From positions 124,001 to 188,000 of the forward strand of contig CAURED010000004.1 of NCBI GenBank assembly GCA_963524205.1: a stretch of DNA of 64,000 nt, read 5' to 3'. How positions within the stretch are numbered: the first letter of the stretch is position 1; every line of letters begins with the position of its first letter. The DNA is from Aminipila sp963524205. GTDB lineage: Bacteria; Bacillota; Clostridia; Peptostreptococcales; Anaerovoracaceae. The notes under the pieces are model-generated. The model did no database searches. It worked only from the letters and a program-made list of their open reading frames with translations, and had not been told where the DNA came from. Shown here piece by piece: positions 52,433-60,628 of the stretch. Position numbers and translations under genes: made by a program.

Positions 52433-53356
52433 ATGAAATATCCTAAACAATTAAAACCAGGTTCGACTATAGGACTTATTTGTCCCAGCTCTGCCATCTC
52501 AAAAGAACGTGAGGCTCAATGTAAGACTGTAATAGAGCAGCTTGGTTATAAAGTCAAAATAGCAGATAATTTAATTTGCAATTACGCGGGTTATATGGCC
52601 GACGATGGAGAAACCAGGGGCAGATGGATTAATAGTATGTTTGCAGATCCTGAAGTGGATGCCATTTTCTGCGTACGAGGCGGCGATGGTGGAAGCCGGG
52701 CAATTGAATATCTTAATTTAGAATTAATAAAGAATAATCCTAAAATTTTTGTGGGATATAGTGACATTACCAGCTTTCATCTTATATTCAACCAAATATG
52801 CGACTTTGTAACGTTTCATGGTCCTATGGTTTCGTCAAATATGGTTGATGACTTTGATGATGAGTCAAAGGCAAGTTTATTTCAAGCATTGAATGCAAAC
52901 GCGCCTTATGAATTTTGTAATCCTAAAGGATATGAAATAAAAGTTCTTAAAGCCGGGGTAGCTGAAGGTACACTGGTAGGTGGCAATTTTGCCCTGTTAG
53001 GTGCTTCAATGGGTACTCCTTACGAAGTGGATACCAAGGGTAAAATCCTGTTTATTGAAGAAGTTGGTGAAACCATGAGTCGTATTGACCGATTGGTATA
53101 CCAGCTTAAGAATTCAGGCAAATTAAAATCCTGTGCCGGTATATTGCTGGGTCAGTTTACCGACTGCCCAAATAAGGATATTCCAGAATATACAGAATTG
53201 AACATATTCAGAGATGCCTTAGCAGATATTGACATTCCAGTTATGTACAACGTTCAATCCGGGCACGGGAATCCAAATATGACCTTGCCACTTGGAGCTC
53301 ACTGCATTATAAACACTAAAACTAAAAGTATTTGTTTTGACAATATAAGAAGATGA
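52433..53356 (+). CDS. LD-carboxypeptidase, S66 family (LdcA/MccF type)
   Basis: 307 residues. The nucleophile Ser lies in VGYSDITSFH; the Glu in FIEEVGE; the His in SGHGNPNMTLPLGA. LdcA removes the terminal D-Ala from a tetrapeptide, MccF removes aminoacyl-nucleotides. No signal peptide, so it works on imported muropeptides. Third gene of the SpmA/SpmB-like operon; fits muropeptide recycling. Confidence 0.9.
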   Translation: MKYPKQLKPGSTIGLICPSSAISKEREAQCKTVIEQLGYKVKIADNLICNYAGYMADDGETRGRWINSMFADPEVDAIFCVRGGDGGSRAIEYLNLELIKNNPKIFVGYSDITSFHLIFNQICDFVTFHGPMVSSNMVDDFDDESKASLFQALNANAPYEFCNPKGYEIKVLKAGVAEGTLVGGNFALLGASMGTPYEVDTKGKILFIEEVGETMSRIDRLVYQLKNSGKLKSCAGILLGQFTDCPNKDIPEYTELNIFRDALADIDIPVMYNVQSGHGNPNMTLPLGAHCIINTKTKSICFDNIRR

Positions 53357-53357
53357 G

Positions 53358-53402
53358 AAAAGGTGCAGCATTGAATTTAATTCAAATGCTGCACCTTTTT
53401 TA
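53358..53402. terminator. Terminator after the LD-carboxypeptidase
   Basis: AAAAGGTGCAGCATT pairs with AATGCTGCACCTTTT around a 13-base loop and ends in TTTTTT. It also ends the convergent activator gene. Confidence 0.88.
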
Positions 53403-53453
53403 ATCTAAAAAGATTTTTTAAAAGTAACGCGATTTTACGCGATTTTAATTGAA

Positions 53454-55295
53454 TCATTTTATATCGAATCGTTTCAGCTTATCATAAAAAACAGATTTAG
53501 ATATGCCTAATTCTTCAATTATTTTCTGTTTATCTCCAGAATATTCTTTTAACGCATTTTCTAAAATTTCTTTTTCTGCCTGCTGAACTCTTTCCTTAAA
53601 ATTCATTGCCATCTGTGGCTGAGCTTCTGCAATGTTTATATGTTCCGGATAAATAAGATTGGAATCACACAATGTTATTGCTCTCTCGATAACGTTTTCC
53701 AGTTCACGTACATTACCAGGCCAATTATAATTCACTATTTTACTTAACGCTTCTCCAGAAAATAATTTAGGTTCAAGACTATACCCATTGCAGATTTTAT
53801 TTAAAATCTTATTTATAAGGAGATATAAATCCGACTTTCTTTCTCTCAAAGGTGGTATATATATGGGAAACACGTTTATTCTATAATATAAATCCTGCCT
53901 GAAAGTACCATTTGCTACAGCCTCCTGCAAATTTTGATTGGTTGCAGTAATGATTCTTATATCTACGTGGGTGGGCTTAGTTGCCCCCACTCTGTATATT
54001 ACTTTATTCTGAAGCACGTAGAGTAATTTAACCTGCATTTCCATAGGAAGCTCTCCTATTTCATCTAAGAAAATAGTTCCGCCATTTGCCTGTTCAAAGT
54101 ACCCCATTTTCCCAGACGATAAAGCCCCTGTAAATGCACCAGCTACATAACCAAACAGTTCACTTTCTATTAGATTTGGTGCTATGGCACTACAATTCAC
54201 TTCAACAAATGGTGCATTTTTATTGTATATACAATGAATTTCATAGGCTAGCTGGGATTTTCCCGTTCCGCTTTCTCCTGTGATAAGTACATTAAACTTT
54301 GTCTTAGAAGACTTATACGCAAAGAATTTTACTTCTTTCATAATAGAACTATTTCCTACAAAATTTTCAAAAGCATCAGTAGGTATATCCATATATAATC
54401 GATTAAAATCCTGGCTCTTTTTCTCCATTTCAATAATAATTTCGTTTCGATCCTGAAGAAGCTCTTCCATTCTGGATAAATCTCTTATTTTTAATATTAC
54501 ACCATCCACTCCATTTTCATCACACACAGGATAAATAGAACAAAGTCCAGGCCTTTTGTTTAGCTCATAAACCGTGCTGCATATTCCATCACATTTGCCT
54601 TCTAAAATTTCATCCATCTTTTTAAATAAGTCAGTATACTCAAAAACATCCTCAACTGTGGCTCCTATAACCTCCAAATCATTTTCTAGGTTTCCCTTAG
54701 CTAAGTACTTACATCCAGTTAGTACTTCCTTTAAGGCTTCTTTTCTTACGGTATATCCTTTTTCCTGAAAGAATTTAGCCTGTCCTGTTTTACCATCAAT
54801 AATAACAATATGCCCTACTGAGTTTAGGAAGTTCATATCATAATTAATATTATTTACAGAAATCCGCATTAACCCTTCTTTTGGCTGAATTATTGCTGAG
54901 ATTGAAAATCCTAAGTAATTTTTACTTAATTCGAATTGTGAGGTAATACTATTGCCACGGATATACTTATATACCGGCTTCATCTCTGAATTCTGATACA
55001 CACCTATTGCCAGCAAAGCATCCCCAGACTTTATATCCTTATCTTTGATGTTTATTAATGCTAAATCCTCTGGAGTCAAATCGCCATCGTCATTACCAAT
55101 AGCATTATCTGTAATAATAACGATATCCCCATCTTCAATGGTCCCTGCCGGATGTGAAGCTGCATTTTCAAATATAATTCCAGTTATTTCCTTTGCTTTA
55201 TGGTTAAATACTTGAAATCTTCTTTTTTTATCTACATAAATCAATCCTTCGTCTATACTATCAGCAATTTCATGGAATATTTCTCGTTTTTTCAA
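53454..55295 (-). CDS. Sigma-54 activator (PAS-type sensor, AAA+, Fis-type HTH)
   Basis: About 613 residues. The TTG at 55295 with GGAGG seven bases before is the likely start; a GTG at 55310 spans that site. An N-terminal PAS-like domain (residues 5-50) and an uncertain sensor with several Cys (CDGICS, CSIYPVC) precede the AAA+ domain. Walker A is GESGTGKS near 340; GAFTGA near 386, needed to contact sigma-54, is intact; Walker B TIFLDEIGE near 406. A Fis-type helix-turn-helix ends it (KQKIIEELGISKSVFYDKL). It is the obvious candidate to act on the five sigma-54 promoters. Confidence 0.92.
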   Translation of the reverse strand: MKKREIFHEIADSIDEGLIYVDKKRRFQVFNHKAKEITGIIFENAASHPAGTIEDGDIVIITDNAIGNDDGDLTPEDLALINIKDKDIKSGDALLAIGVYQNSEMKPVYKYIRGNSITSQFELSKNYLGFSISAIIQPKEGLMRISVNNINYDMNFLNSVGHIVIIDGKTGQAKFFQEKGYTVRKEALKEVLTGCKYLAKGNLENDLEVIGATVEDVFEYTDLFKKMDEILEGKCDGICSTVYELNKRPGLCSIYPVCDENGVDGVILKIRDLSRMEELLQDRNEIIIEMEKKSQDFNRLYMDIPTDAFENFVGNSSIMKEVKFFAYKSSKTKFNVLITGESGTGKSQLAYEIHCIYNKNAPFVEVNCSAIAPNLIESELFGYVAGAFTGALSSGKMGYFEQANGGTIFLDEIGELPMEMQVKLLYVLQNKVIYRVGATKPTHVDIRIITATNQNLQEAVANGTFRQDLYYRINVFPIYIPPLRERKSDLYLLINKILNKICNGYSLEPKLFSGEALSKIVNYNWPGNVRELENVIERAITLCDSNLIYPEHINIAEAQPQMAMNFKERVQQAEKEILENALKEYSGDKQKIIEELGISKSVFYDKLKRFDIK

Positions 55296-55348
55296 TGTTT
55301 CAACCTCCACATCAATATACTAATAGTTTACCACATATCGGCTTTATA

Positions 55349-56071
55349 TTACAAAATTTTGCTTAAAAATTCTTTAGTTCTTTCGCTTTGGGTATGATTA
55401 AAAATTTGTTCGGGAGTCCCTTGTTCCATAATGATTCCTTCATCCATAAATAATATCCTGTCAGCCACTTCCCTGGCAAATCCCATCTCATGGGTCACTA
55501 TAACCATAGTCATACCTTTATCAGCTAAATCTCTCATAACTTCAAGAACTTCCCCCACCATTTCAGGGTCAAGGGCCGATGTAGGTTCATCAAACAACAT
55601 GACTTCAGGGTTCATTGCAAGAGCTCTGGCGATTGCCACACGTTGTTTTTGCCCCCCTGAAAGGGAACTTGGATAAACTTGAGCTTTATCTGCAAGCCCT
55701 ACCTTATCAAGTAATTCCATAGCCGCTTTTTCCGAAGCCTTTTTTGACATTCCCATTACATTCACAGGTGCCATTGTAATATTTTCAAGAGTCTTCATGT
55801 GGGGAAACAAATTAAAGTTCTGAAATACCATTCCCAGCTTTTGACGCATTGAATTTAAATTTACACCTTTTTTATTAATCTGCTGTCCATCTATATAGAT
55901 TTCTCCACTTGTGGGTTCTTCTAACAAGTTTAAACATCTTAGGAATGTACTTTTTCCAGAGCCGGAAGGGCCAATGACACAAACCACCTCACCCTCGTTA
56001 ATTTTTACATCAATATTTTTTAGAACCTGTAGGGTTCCATAGCTTTTAGTTAAATTATTAACTTCTATCAC
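55349..56071 (-). CDS. glnQ: Polar amino-acid ABC transporter, ATP-binding protein
   Basis: 240 residues: Walker A GPSGSGKST, signature LSGGQKQRVAIARAL, Walker B MLFDEPTSALD. The GlnQ/ArtP family powers uptake of Gln, Arg, His or Cys. The start overlaps the permease gene by 14 bases. It is the last gene of the three-gene operon. Confidence 0.95.
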   Translation of the reverse strand: MIEVNNLTKSYGTLQVLKNIDVKINEGEVVCVIGPSGSGKSTFLRCLNLLEEPTSGEIYIDGQQINKKGVNLNSMRQKLGMVFQNFNLFPHMKTLENITMAPVNVMGMSKKASEKAAMELLDKVGLADKAQVYPSSLSGGQKQRVAIARALAMNPEVMLFDEPTSALDPEMVGEVLEVMRDLADKGMTMVIVTHEMGFAREVADRILFMDEGIIMEQGTPEQIFNHTQSERTKEFLSKIL

Positions 56072-56780
56072 TTTGTGCCATCCTCCTTTCCAAATATACT
56101 ACAATTCTTGAAAGTGGAATTGTAAGACTTAAATATACAAATGCCGTGCCTAAGTAGGCTGGCCATGCCAAAAATGTTGCTGATGACCAAAGCATACTCT
56201 TTCTAGTTATTTCAGTAATAGAAATAACCGACAATACTGCACTTTCTTTTATCAACGCTATAAACTCATTTCCTAAAGCTGGCAGAATGATTTTAAATGC
56301 CTGAGGTATGATAACAAGCTTCATAGCACTAAGCTGTGTCATTCCTAAAGATCTCGCAGCTTCCATCTGCCCCTTATCTATAGCCTGCAGACCAGAACGG
56401 ATAATTTCAGCCACATAAGCCGAACTATTTATACCACATGCAAGCATACCTGCTATAACAGGATAATCCCATCTAAACATGATTCCATTTGCCTGAAGCA
56501 GTGTTGGCACTCCATTATACAGTATAAGCGCTTGTACAATAAGCGGGGTTCCTCGCAAAAGTTCCACATAGACAGCTGCTGGCAGGCTAATAATCTTATA
56601 TCTTGAAAGTTTACACATAGCAATAAGCAACCCCAGCGCTACCCCAATGATAACTGCTGCTGCCGTTATCTGCAGTGTAACTCCAATACCACTATATGCA
56701 ACCTTTATACCGGTTAAATAATTTCCCAAAGCTTTTCCTCCTATACTAAAATCAGCAAAACAGGTTTGCCATAAAGACAA
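56058..56780 (-). CDS. glnP: Polar amino-acid ABC transporter, permease
   Basis: 240 residues, five or so membrane helices, with the HisM/GlnP signature ELLRGTPLIVQALI and the EAA loop EAARSLGMTQLSAMKLVIIPQA. The operon has only one permease gene, so it probably works as a homodimer. Thirteen bases after the binding-protein gene. Confidence 0.94.
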   Translation of the reverse strand: MSLWQTCFADFSIGGKALGNYLTGIKVAYSGIGVTLQITAAAVIIGVALGLLIAMCKLSRYKIISLPAAVYVELLRGTPLIVQALILYNGVPTLLQANGIMFRWDYPVIAGMLACGINSSAYVAEIIRSGLQAIDKGQMEAARSLGMTQLSAMKLVIIPQAFKIILPALGNEFIALIKESAVLSVISITEITRKSMLWSSATFLAWPAYLGTAFVYLSLTIPLSRIVVYLERRMAQSDRS

Positions 56781-56793
56781 ACCTGCTCATCAC

Positions 56794-57552
56794 TTATTCA
56801 AACCACTTACTATATAGCTTATCAAACGTACCATTTTCCTTTATGTTCTTCATGCCAGTATTTATTTTATCTAGCAATTCTTTATTTCCTTTTTTAACGG
56901 CTATTCCATAAGACTCTGCATTTAGCACATCTCCTACAATTTCTACATTTCCCGGTTTTGCAGTCATATATGCCTTTGTCACAGGAAGGTCATTGATTAA
57001 TGCATCAATAGCTCCATTCTGCAAATCCATCATAGCTACATCTAATCCATCATATATTTTAGCTTCTTTAATCTTCCCAGCCTTTTGAAGTTCATCGCAT
57101 TTATCCGCACCAGTTGTACCAATCTGACCACCCACCTTCATATCTGGAGTTAAGTCCTTAATACTTGTTATTGATTTATTTCCAGCCTTTACTGCAACAA
57201 CAAGTCCTGAATCATAATAGGTCTCTGAGAAGTCAACCTTTTTTCTTCTATCTGGGCTGGCATTCATGCCCGATGCAATAATATCAATATTTCCAGATTG
57301 TAAGGCTGTTATTAATCCTCCAAAGGACATGTTTACCCATTCAAGTTCAAAGCCCTGATCTGCTGCAATAGCTTCCATCATGTCTACATCAAAACCACTA
57401 AGTTCTCCTGTTTCAGTATCTGTTGTATCAAAGGGTGGGAATGTAGGTTCCATAGCTACTTTATACACCACTTTATCTTGACCGCATGCCGCAAATGCAA
57501 ATACCATAACCCCCACTAAAACCACTGACATCCATTTCTTTATATTTTTCAT
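56794..57552 (-). CDS. glnH: Amino-acid-binding lipoprotein of the ABC transporter
   Basis: 252 residues with a signal peptide and lipobox (VFAFAACG, Cys about residue 23). SBP_bac_3 domain: EPTFPPFD, GFDVDMMEAIA, DFSETYYDSGLVVAV and VGGQIGTTGAD. It anchors outside the membrane and feeds the permease. The ArgR-like elements upstream suggest arginine or a related amino acid as ligand, without proof. Confidence 0.93.
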   Translation of the reverse strand: MKNIKKWMSVVLVGVMVFAFAACGQDKVVYKVAMEPTFPPFDTTDTETGELSGFDVDMMEAIAADQGFELEWVNMSFGGLITALQSGNIDIIASGMNASPDRRKKVDFSETYYDSGLVVAVKAGNKSITSIKDLTPDMKVGGQIGTTGADKCDELQKAGKIKEAKIYDGLDVAMMDLQNGAIDALINDLPVTKAYMTAKPGNVEIVGDVLNAESYGIAVKKGNKELLDKINTGMKNIKENGTFDKLYSKWFE

Positions 57553-57577
57553 ATTGAGTACCTCCTTATATCTAACT

Positions 57578-57645
57578 TATGAATAAATATTTTATATAAT
57601 TTAACTTTATTGCATGATTATACATGTATATTTATTCATATTCAA
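57578..57645 (-). promoter_or_regulatory. Promoter with ArgR-box-like arms before the ABC transporter
   Basis: On the minus strand TTGAAT (57645-57640) and TATAAT (57622-57617), with 17 bases between them. Two perfect inverted 12-base arms, TATTTATTCATA (57629-57640) and TATGAATAAATA (57578-57589), flank the -10. Each arm resembles half of an ARG box (TNTGAATWWWW). The stretch 57646-57722 has no recognisable feature. Confidence 0.5.
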
Positions 57646-57722
57646 GTGTTATTTTACAAATATTCAAAGTCTTAATTTTCAGAAAAATCCGCAGTGTCAT
57701 AGTTTTTTATTGCAGCACAAAA

Positions 57723-57757
57723 AAGCGAGTATACATTTATGCACGCTCGCTTTTGGA
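57723..57757. terminator. Terminator between the hypothetical gene and the ABC transporter
   Basis: AAAAAAGCGAG pairs with CTCGCTTTT around a 16-base loop; T-runs on both ends. Confidence 0.7.
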
Positions 57758-57788
57758 ATATTTCTTATTTTATTAATTTCACTGTATA

Positions 57789-58085
57789 CTATTTTATTTT
57801 CTTTAATTCTTCTGGTTCTGTAAACTCTAACGGATTCTGATCAATCCATCCTAAAGCTTCTTTTGCACATTCCTTGTATATTTCATGCTTGCCAAGCTTT
57901 GCAAAAGTACTTTCTTTTTTAGATATTTCTCCAAGTTCAGGAGTAAAAAGTTTATAAATTGCTGCCTGAAATTTTTCATTAAGCCTAACTATCTCAACAA
58001 TAGCTTCTTTTCCGTTCTTCATCAGCACATTCATAGTACCATCATCTAAAGTGTTGACTTTTTCAATATTGATGTAATCCTTCAT
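57789..58085 (-). CDS. Small hypothetical protein, 98 aa
   Basis: From the ATG at 58085 (AAAGGAAAG upstream; an opening to 58151 lacks a ribosome site). A soluble acidic/basic protein, KDYINIEKVNTLDDGTMNVL then a helical C-terminus (HEIYKECAKEALGWIDQNP). No family recognised. Confidence 0.55.
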   Translation of the reverse strand: MKDYINIEKVNTLDDGTMNVLMKNGKEAIVEIVRLNEKFQAAIYKLFTPELGEISKKESTFAKLGKHEIYKECAKEALGWIDQNPLEFTEPEELKKIK

Positions 58086-58180
58086 GCATATCACTTTCCT
58101 TTCCCTTGTTATGTAGTTATTATAGCATAAATTTACAGAATTTTCAACCATTTGAATTTATAATTAAATTTAAAAATACA

Positions 58181-58219
58181 TTGACGTTTATCTATATGTT
58201 GCATATAATACATATAGAT
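58181..58219 (+). promoter_or_regulatory. Promoter and operator of the arsR operon
   Basis: TTGACG (58181-58186) and TATAAT (58204-58209), spacing 17. A perfect 9-bp inverted repeat, ATCTATATG (58190-58198) and CATATAGAT (58211-58219), brackets the -10, as expected for an ArsR-type repressor. Confidence 0.8.
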
Positions 58220-58268
58220 ACTAATCGATATGATAATAAGAACTATTATTTTAAAGGAGGCAAACAAA

Positions 58269-58565
58269 ATGAACACTATAGATTATGCTTTTATTTGCAA
58301 AGCCCTTGGGGATTCCAATAGACTTCAAATAGTAACTATGCTTTCAGACGGCGAGAAATGTGCCTGTAAACTGCTTGAAAAATTTGAAATTACTCAACCA
58401 ACTCTATCTCATCATATGAGGATTTTATGTGAATGTGGCCTGGTCGAAGTAAGAAAAGATGGTAAATGGTCGCATTATACTTTAAATGCTGAAATTTTAC
58501 TTTCTTTTCAAACATTTATAAATGAATTAAATGCGTGTAAGGCAGGTGTATACACATGCGAATAG
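58269..58565 (+). CDS. arsR: ArsR-family metal/metalloid-sensing repressor
   Basis: 98 residues from the ATG at 58269 after AAAGGAGG. Winged HTH with GEKCACKLLEKFEITQPTLSHHMRIL; the CxC in the first recognition helix region is the type 1 As(III)/Sb(III) sensor motif. Two more Cys lie in LCECGLVEV and two at the C-terminus (ACKAGVYTCE). Directly upstream of the permease it should control. Confidence 0.92.
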   Translation: MNTIDYAFICKALGDSNRLQIVTMLSDGEKCACKLLEKFEITQPTLSHHMRILCECGLVEVRKDGKWSHYTLNAEILLSFQTFINELNACKAGVYTCE

Positions 58566-59560
58566 TTTGGAACTTTTTTCAAGACCAGATTTTAGGAATG
58601 AAATGGCTTAATGAACTTATAGGTGCTATTCTCACAAGTTGCGGCCTAGATATCAATAACAAACTAGGGGGGAGTTTACAATTCTTTATATATGATGTGG
58701 TTAAAATTTTTATATTACTATCTATTTTAATTTTCATTATTTCATATATTCAAAGTTTCTTTCCACCTGAGAGGACTAAAAAAATCCTTAGCCACTTTCG
58801 AGGGATTACAGCAAACATACTTTCTGCATTGCTTGGAACGATAACACCTTTTTGTTCCTGCTCCTCCATCCCCCTATTTATTGGTTTTTCCAGTGCAGGA
58901 CTTCCAGTTGGAGTTACATTCTCCTTCTTGATATCCTCTCCTTTAGTAGATTTAGGAAGTCTAATCCTTTTAATGAGTATCTTTGGTGCGAAAATTGCCG
59001 TTGCTTACGTCATTGTGGGTTTAATACTTGCTGTAATTGGTGGCACACTAATTGAGAAGCTAGGTATGCAGAAATATGTTGAAGACTTTATTATGTCCGC
59101 AAATAGTGTTGATATAGAATCGCCGGATTTAACAAAGAAGGAACGTGCAATTTATGCAAAAGAGCAAGTGGCTTCAACTGTAAAAAAAGTATTCTGGTAT
59201 GTCCTTATAGGGGTAGGTATTGGTGCTTTAATCCATAACTGGATTCCTGCAGAAATAATTCAGGCGATTTTAGGTCAAAAAAATCCATTTTCCGTTGTAC
59301 TTGCTACAGTAGTTGGAATTCCTATGTATGCTGATATATTTGGAACGTTACCTATTGCAGAAGCCTTATCTTCCAAAGGGGTAGGTCTAGGAACCATCCT
59401 ATCATTTATGATGGGAGTTACTGCACTATCCTTACCCTCGATGATTATGCTGCGTAAGGCTGTGAAACCAAAACTACTCGGTGCATTTGTCGGAATAGTA
59501 GCTGTTGGAATCATTATTATTGGATATACGTTCAATGCATTCGAATTCATATTTATTTAA
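58556..59560 (+). CDS. ArsP/YraQ-type permease
   Basis: 334 residues with 8-10 membrane helices. TPFCSCSSIPLFIGFSSAGLP and GVPMYADIFGTLPIAEAL are the conserved parts of this family, which includes ArsP exporters of trivalent organoarsenicals. Paired Cys in the first motif likely bind the metal or metalloid. It overlaps arsR by 10 bases and is followed by a redox protein. Confidence 0.85.
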   Translation: MRIVWNFFQDQILGMKWLNELIGAILTSCGLDINNKLGGSLQFFIYDVVKIFILLSILIFIISYIQSFFPPERTKKILSHFRGITANILSALLGTITPFCSCSSIPLFIGFSSAGLPVGVTFSFLISSPLVDLGSLILLMSIFGAKIAVAYVIVGLILAVIGGTLIEKLGMQKYVEDFIMSANSVDIESPDLTKKERAIYAKEQVASTVKKVFWYVLIGVGIGALIHNWIPAEIIQAILGQKNPFSVVLATVVGIPMYADIFGTLPIAEALSSKGVGLGTILSFMMGVTALSLPSMIMLRKAVKPKLLGAFVGIVAVGIIIIGYTFNAFEFIFI

Positions 59561-59593
59561 TAATTCTTATAATAAATTTAGGAGGTATATATA

Positions 59594-59944
59594 ATGGCTT
59601 TATTTAAATTGGGAAAGAAAAAAGAAACAAGTGGGTGTTGCTGTGGTGGAAACTGTAATGCTGATACTATGGCTGATGCAGAAACTGCTAAACAAGAAGG
59701 TGCCGCTATAAAAGTACTCGGCACTGGCTGTTCTAAGTGTAATCAGCTTGAAGCAGCCACAAAGGAAGCCTTAGCACAGCTTGGCATGGATACAACTATA
59801 GATCATGTTACTGATTTTTCACAAATTGCTTCATATGGCGTAATGTCTACACCGGCTTTAGTTGTTGACGGTAAAGTTGTTTCCTACGGCAAAGTCTTAA
59901 AAACTGAAGAAGTAGTTAAAATCCTTGAAAAAGTCAAAGGATAA
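59594..59944 (+). CDS. Thioredoxin-like redox protein with Cys-rich N-terminal extension
   Basis: 116 residues. A thioredoxin-fold domain of the small MTH895/TM0996 type with CSKC at its active site (GTGCSKCNQLE) and VMSTPALVVDG, preceded by a Cys-rich extension (CCCGGNC) that could bind metal. In many genomes it follows ArsP-type permeases. AGGAGG precedes the ATG. Confidence 0.88.
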   Translation: MALFKLGKKKETSGCCCGGNCNADTMADAETAKQEGAAIKVLGTGCSKCNQLEAATKEALAQLGMDTTIDHVTDFSQIASYGVMSTPALVVDGKVVSYGKVLKTEEVVKILEKVKG

Positions 59945-59980
59945 TTTTTCAGTTGTAAAATAATTATTAGAAAGGATGGG

Positions 59981-60571
59981 TTGACTGTGAACTGCCATAA
60001 CGTTATAAAATGTGCATGTCCGAAAAAAGCATGTCCCAGAAATGGTAAATGTTGTGACTGCATCGCTAAGCATAGACAATTAAAAAGTCTACCCCACTGT
60101 TTATCTATGAATGAGGGTAAACTTTATATAAGATCTGCTTACAAGAACTTAGAAGAAGTTCGAAATATCTTTCTTGAATATTCTCAAATACCAGATGCTG
60201 AAGTATGTTTTGATTCTTTCACTGAAGAGCTGAATAATTTACCTGGCTTATATTCATCGCCATACGGAAGGCTTTATCTTGCCTATTTAGGAGGTAATAT
60301 AGCTGGTTGTATTGCTCTAAAGCCTGTAAATGATACGGTTTGTGAAATGAAACGTTTATATGTAAAACCTGCATATCGATCAAAAGGTATAGCAAAAAAA
60401 CTCCTTAAAAAGGTTATCTCTGAGGGAAAAAAACAAGGATATGAAGAAATGATACTTGAAACACTTCCATGTATGACATCTGCCATACCTTTATATGAGT
60501 CATTTAATTTTAATAGATTAACGGATGCTTCTAAAAATAATAATATTATTATATATTGTAAAAAATTATAA
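59981..60571 (+). CDS. Fusion of a Cys-rich DUF6485-like domain and a GNAT acetyltransferase
   Basis: 196 residues. Residues 1-45 hold eight Cys with CACPKKACPRNGKCCDC and a His, a DUF6485-like cluster. Residues 50-196 form a GNAT domain with the acetyl-CoA loop MKRLYVKPAYRSKGIAKKL. The start is probably TTG at 59981 behind AAAGGATGGG; a GTG at 59987 is possible. It is the fourth gene of the ars-like operon and may acetylate or bind the toxic substrate. Confidence 0.7.
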   Translation: MTVNCHNVIKCACPKKACPRNGKCCDCIAKHRQLKSLPHCLSMNEGKLYIRSAYKNLEEVRNIFLEYSQIPDAEVCFDSFTEELNNLPGLYSSPYGRLYLAYLGGNIAGCIALKPVNDTVCEMKRLYVKPAYRSKGIAKKLLKKVISEGKKQGYEEMILETLPCMTSAIPLYESFNFNRLTDASKNNNIIIYCKKL

Positions 60572-60576
60572 TAAAA

Positions 60577-60619
60577 AATCCACCCCATAGAAATTATATC
60601 TTTATGAGGTGGATTCTAT
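60577..60619. terminator. Terminator between the GNAT fusion and the deacetylase
   Basis: AATCCACC pairs with GGTGGATT around a 27-base loop; T-rich on the plus side. It separates convergent genes. Confidence 0.65.
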
Positions 60620-60628
60620 TTTTTCATT

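Noticed and set aside
57553..57722. Sigma-54 promoter before the ABC transporter
   Set aside because: No GG-N10-GC pair was found on the minus strand; a good sigma-A promoter is present instead.
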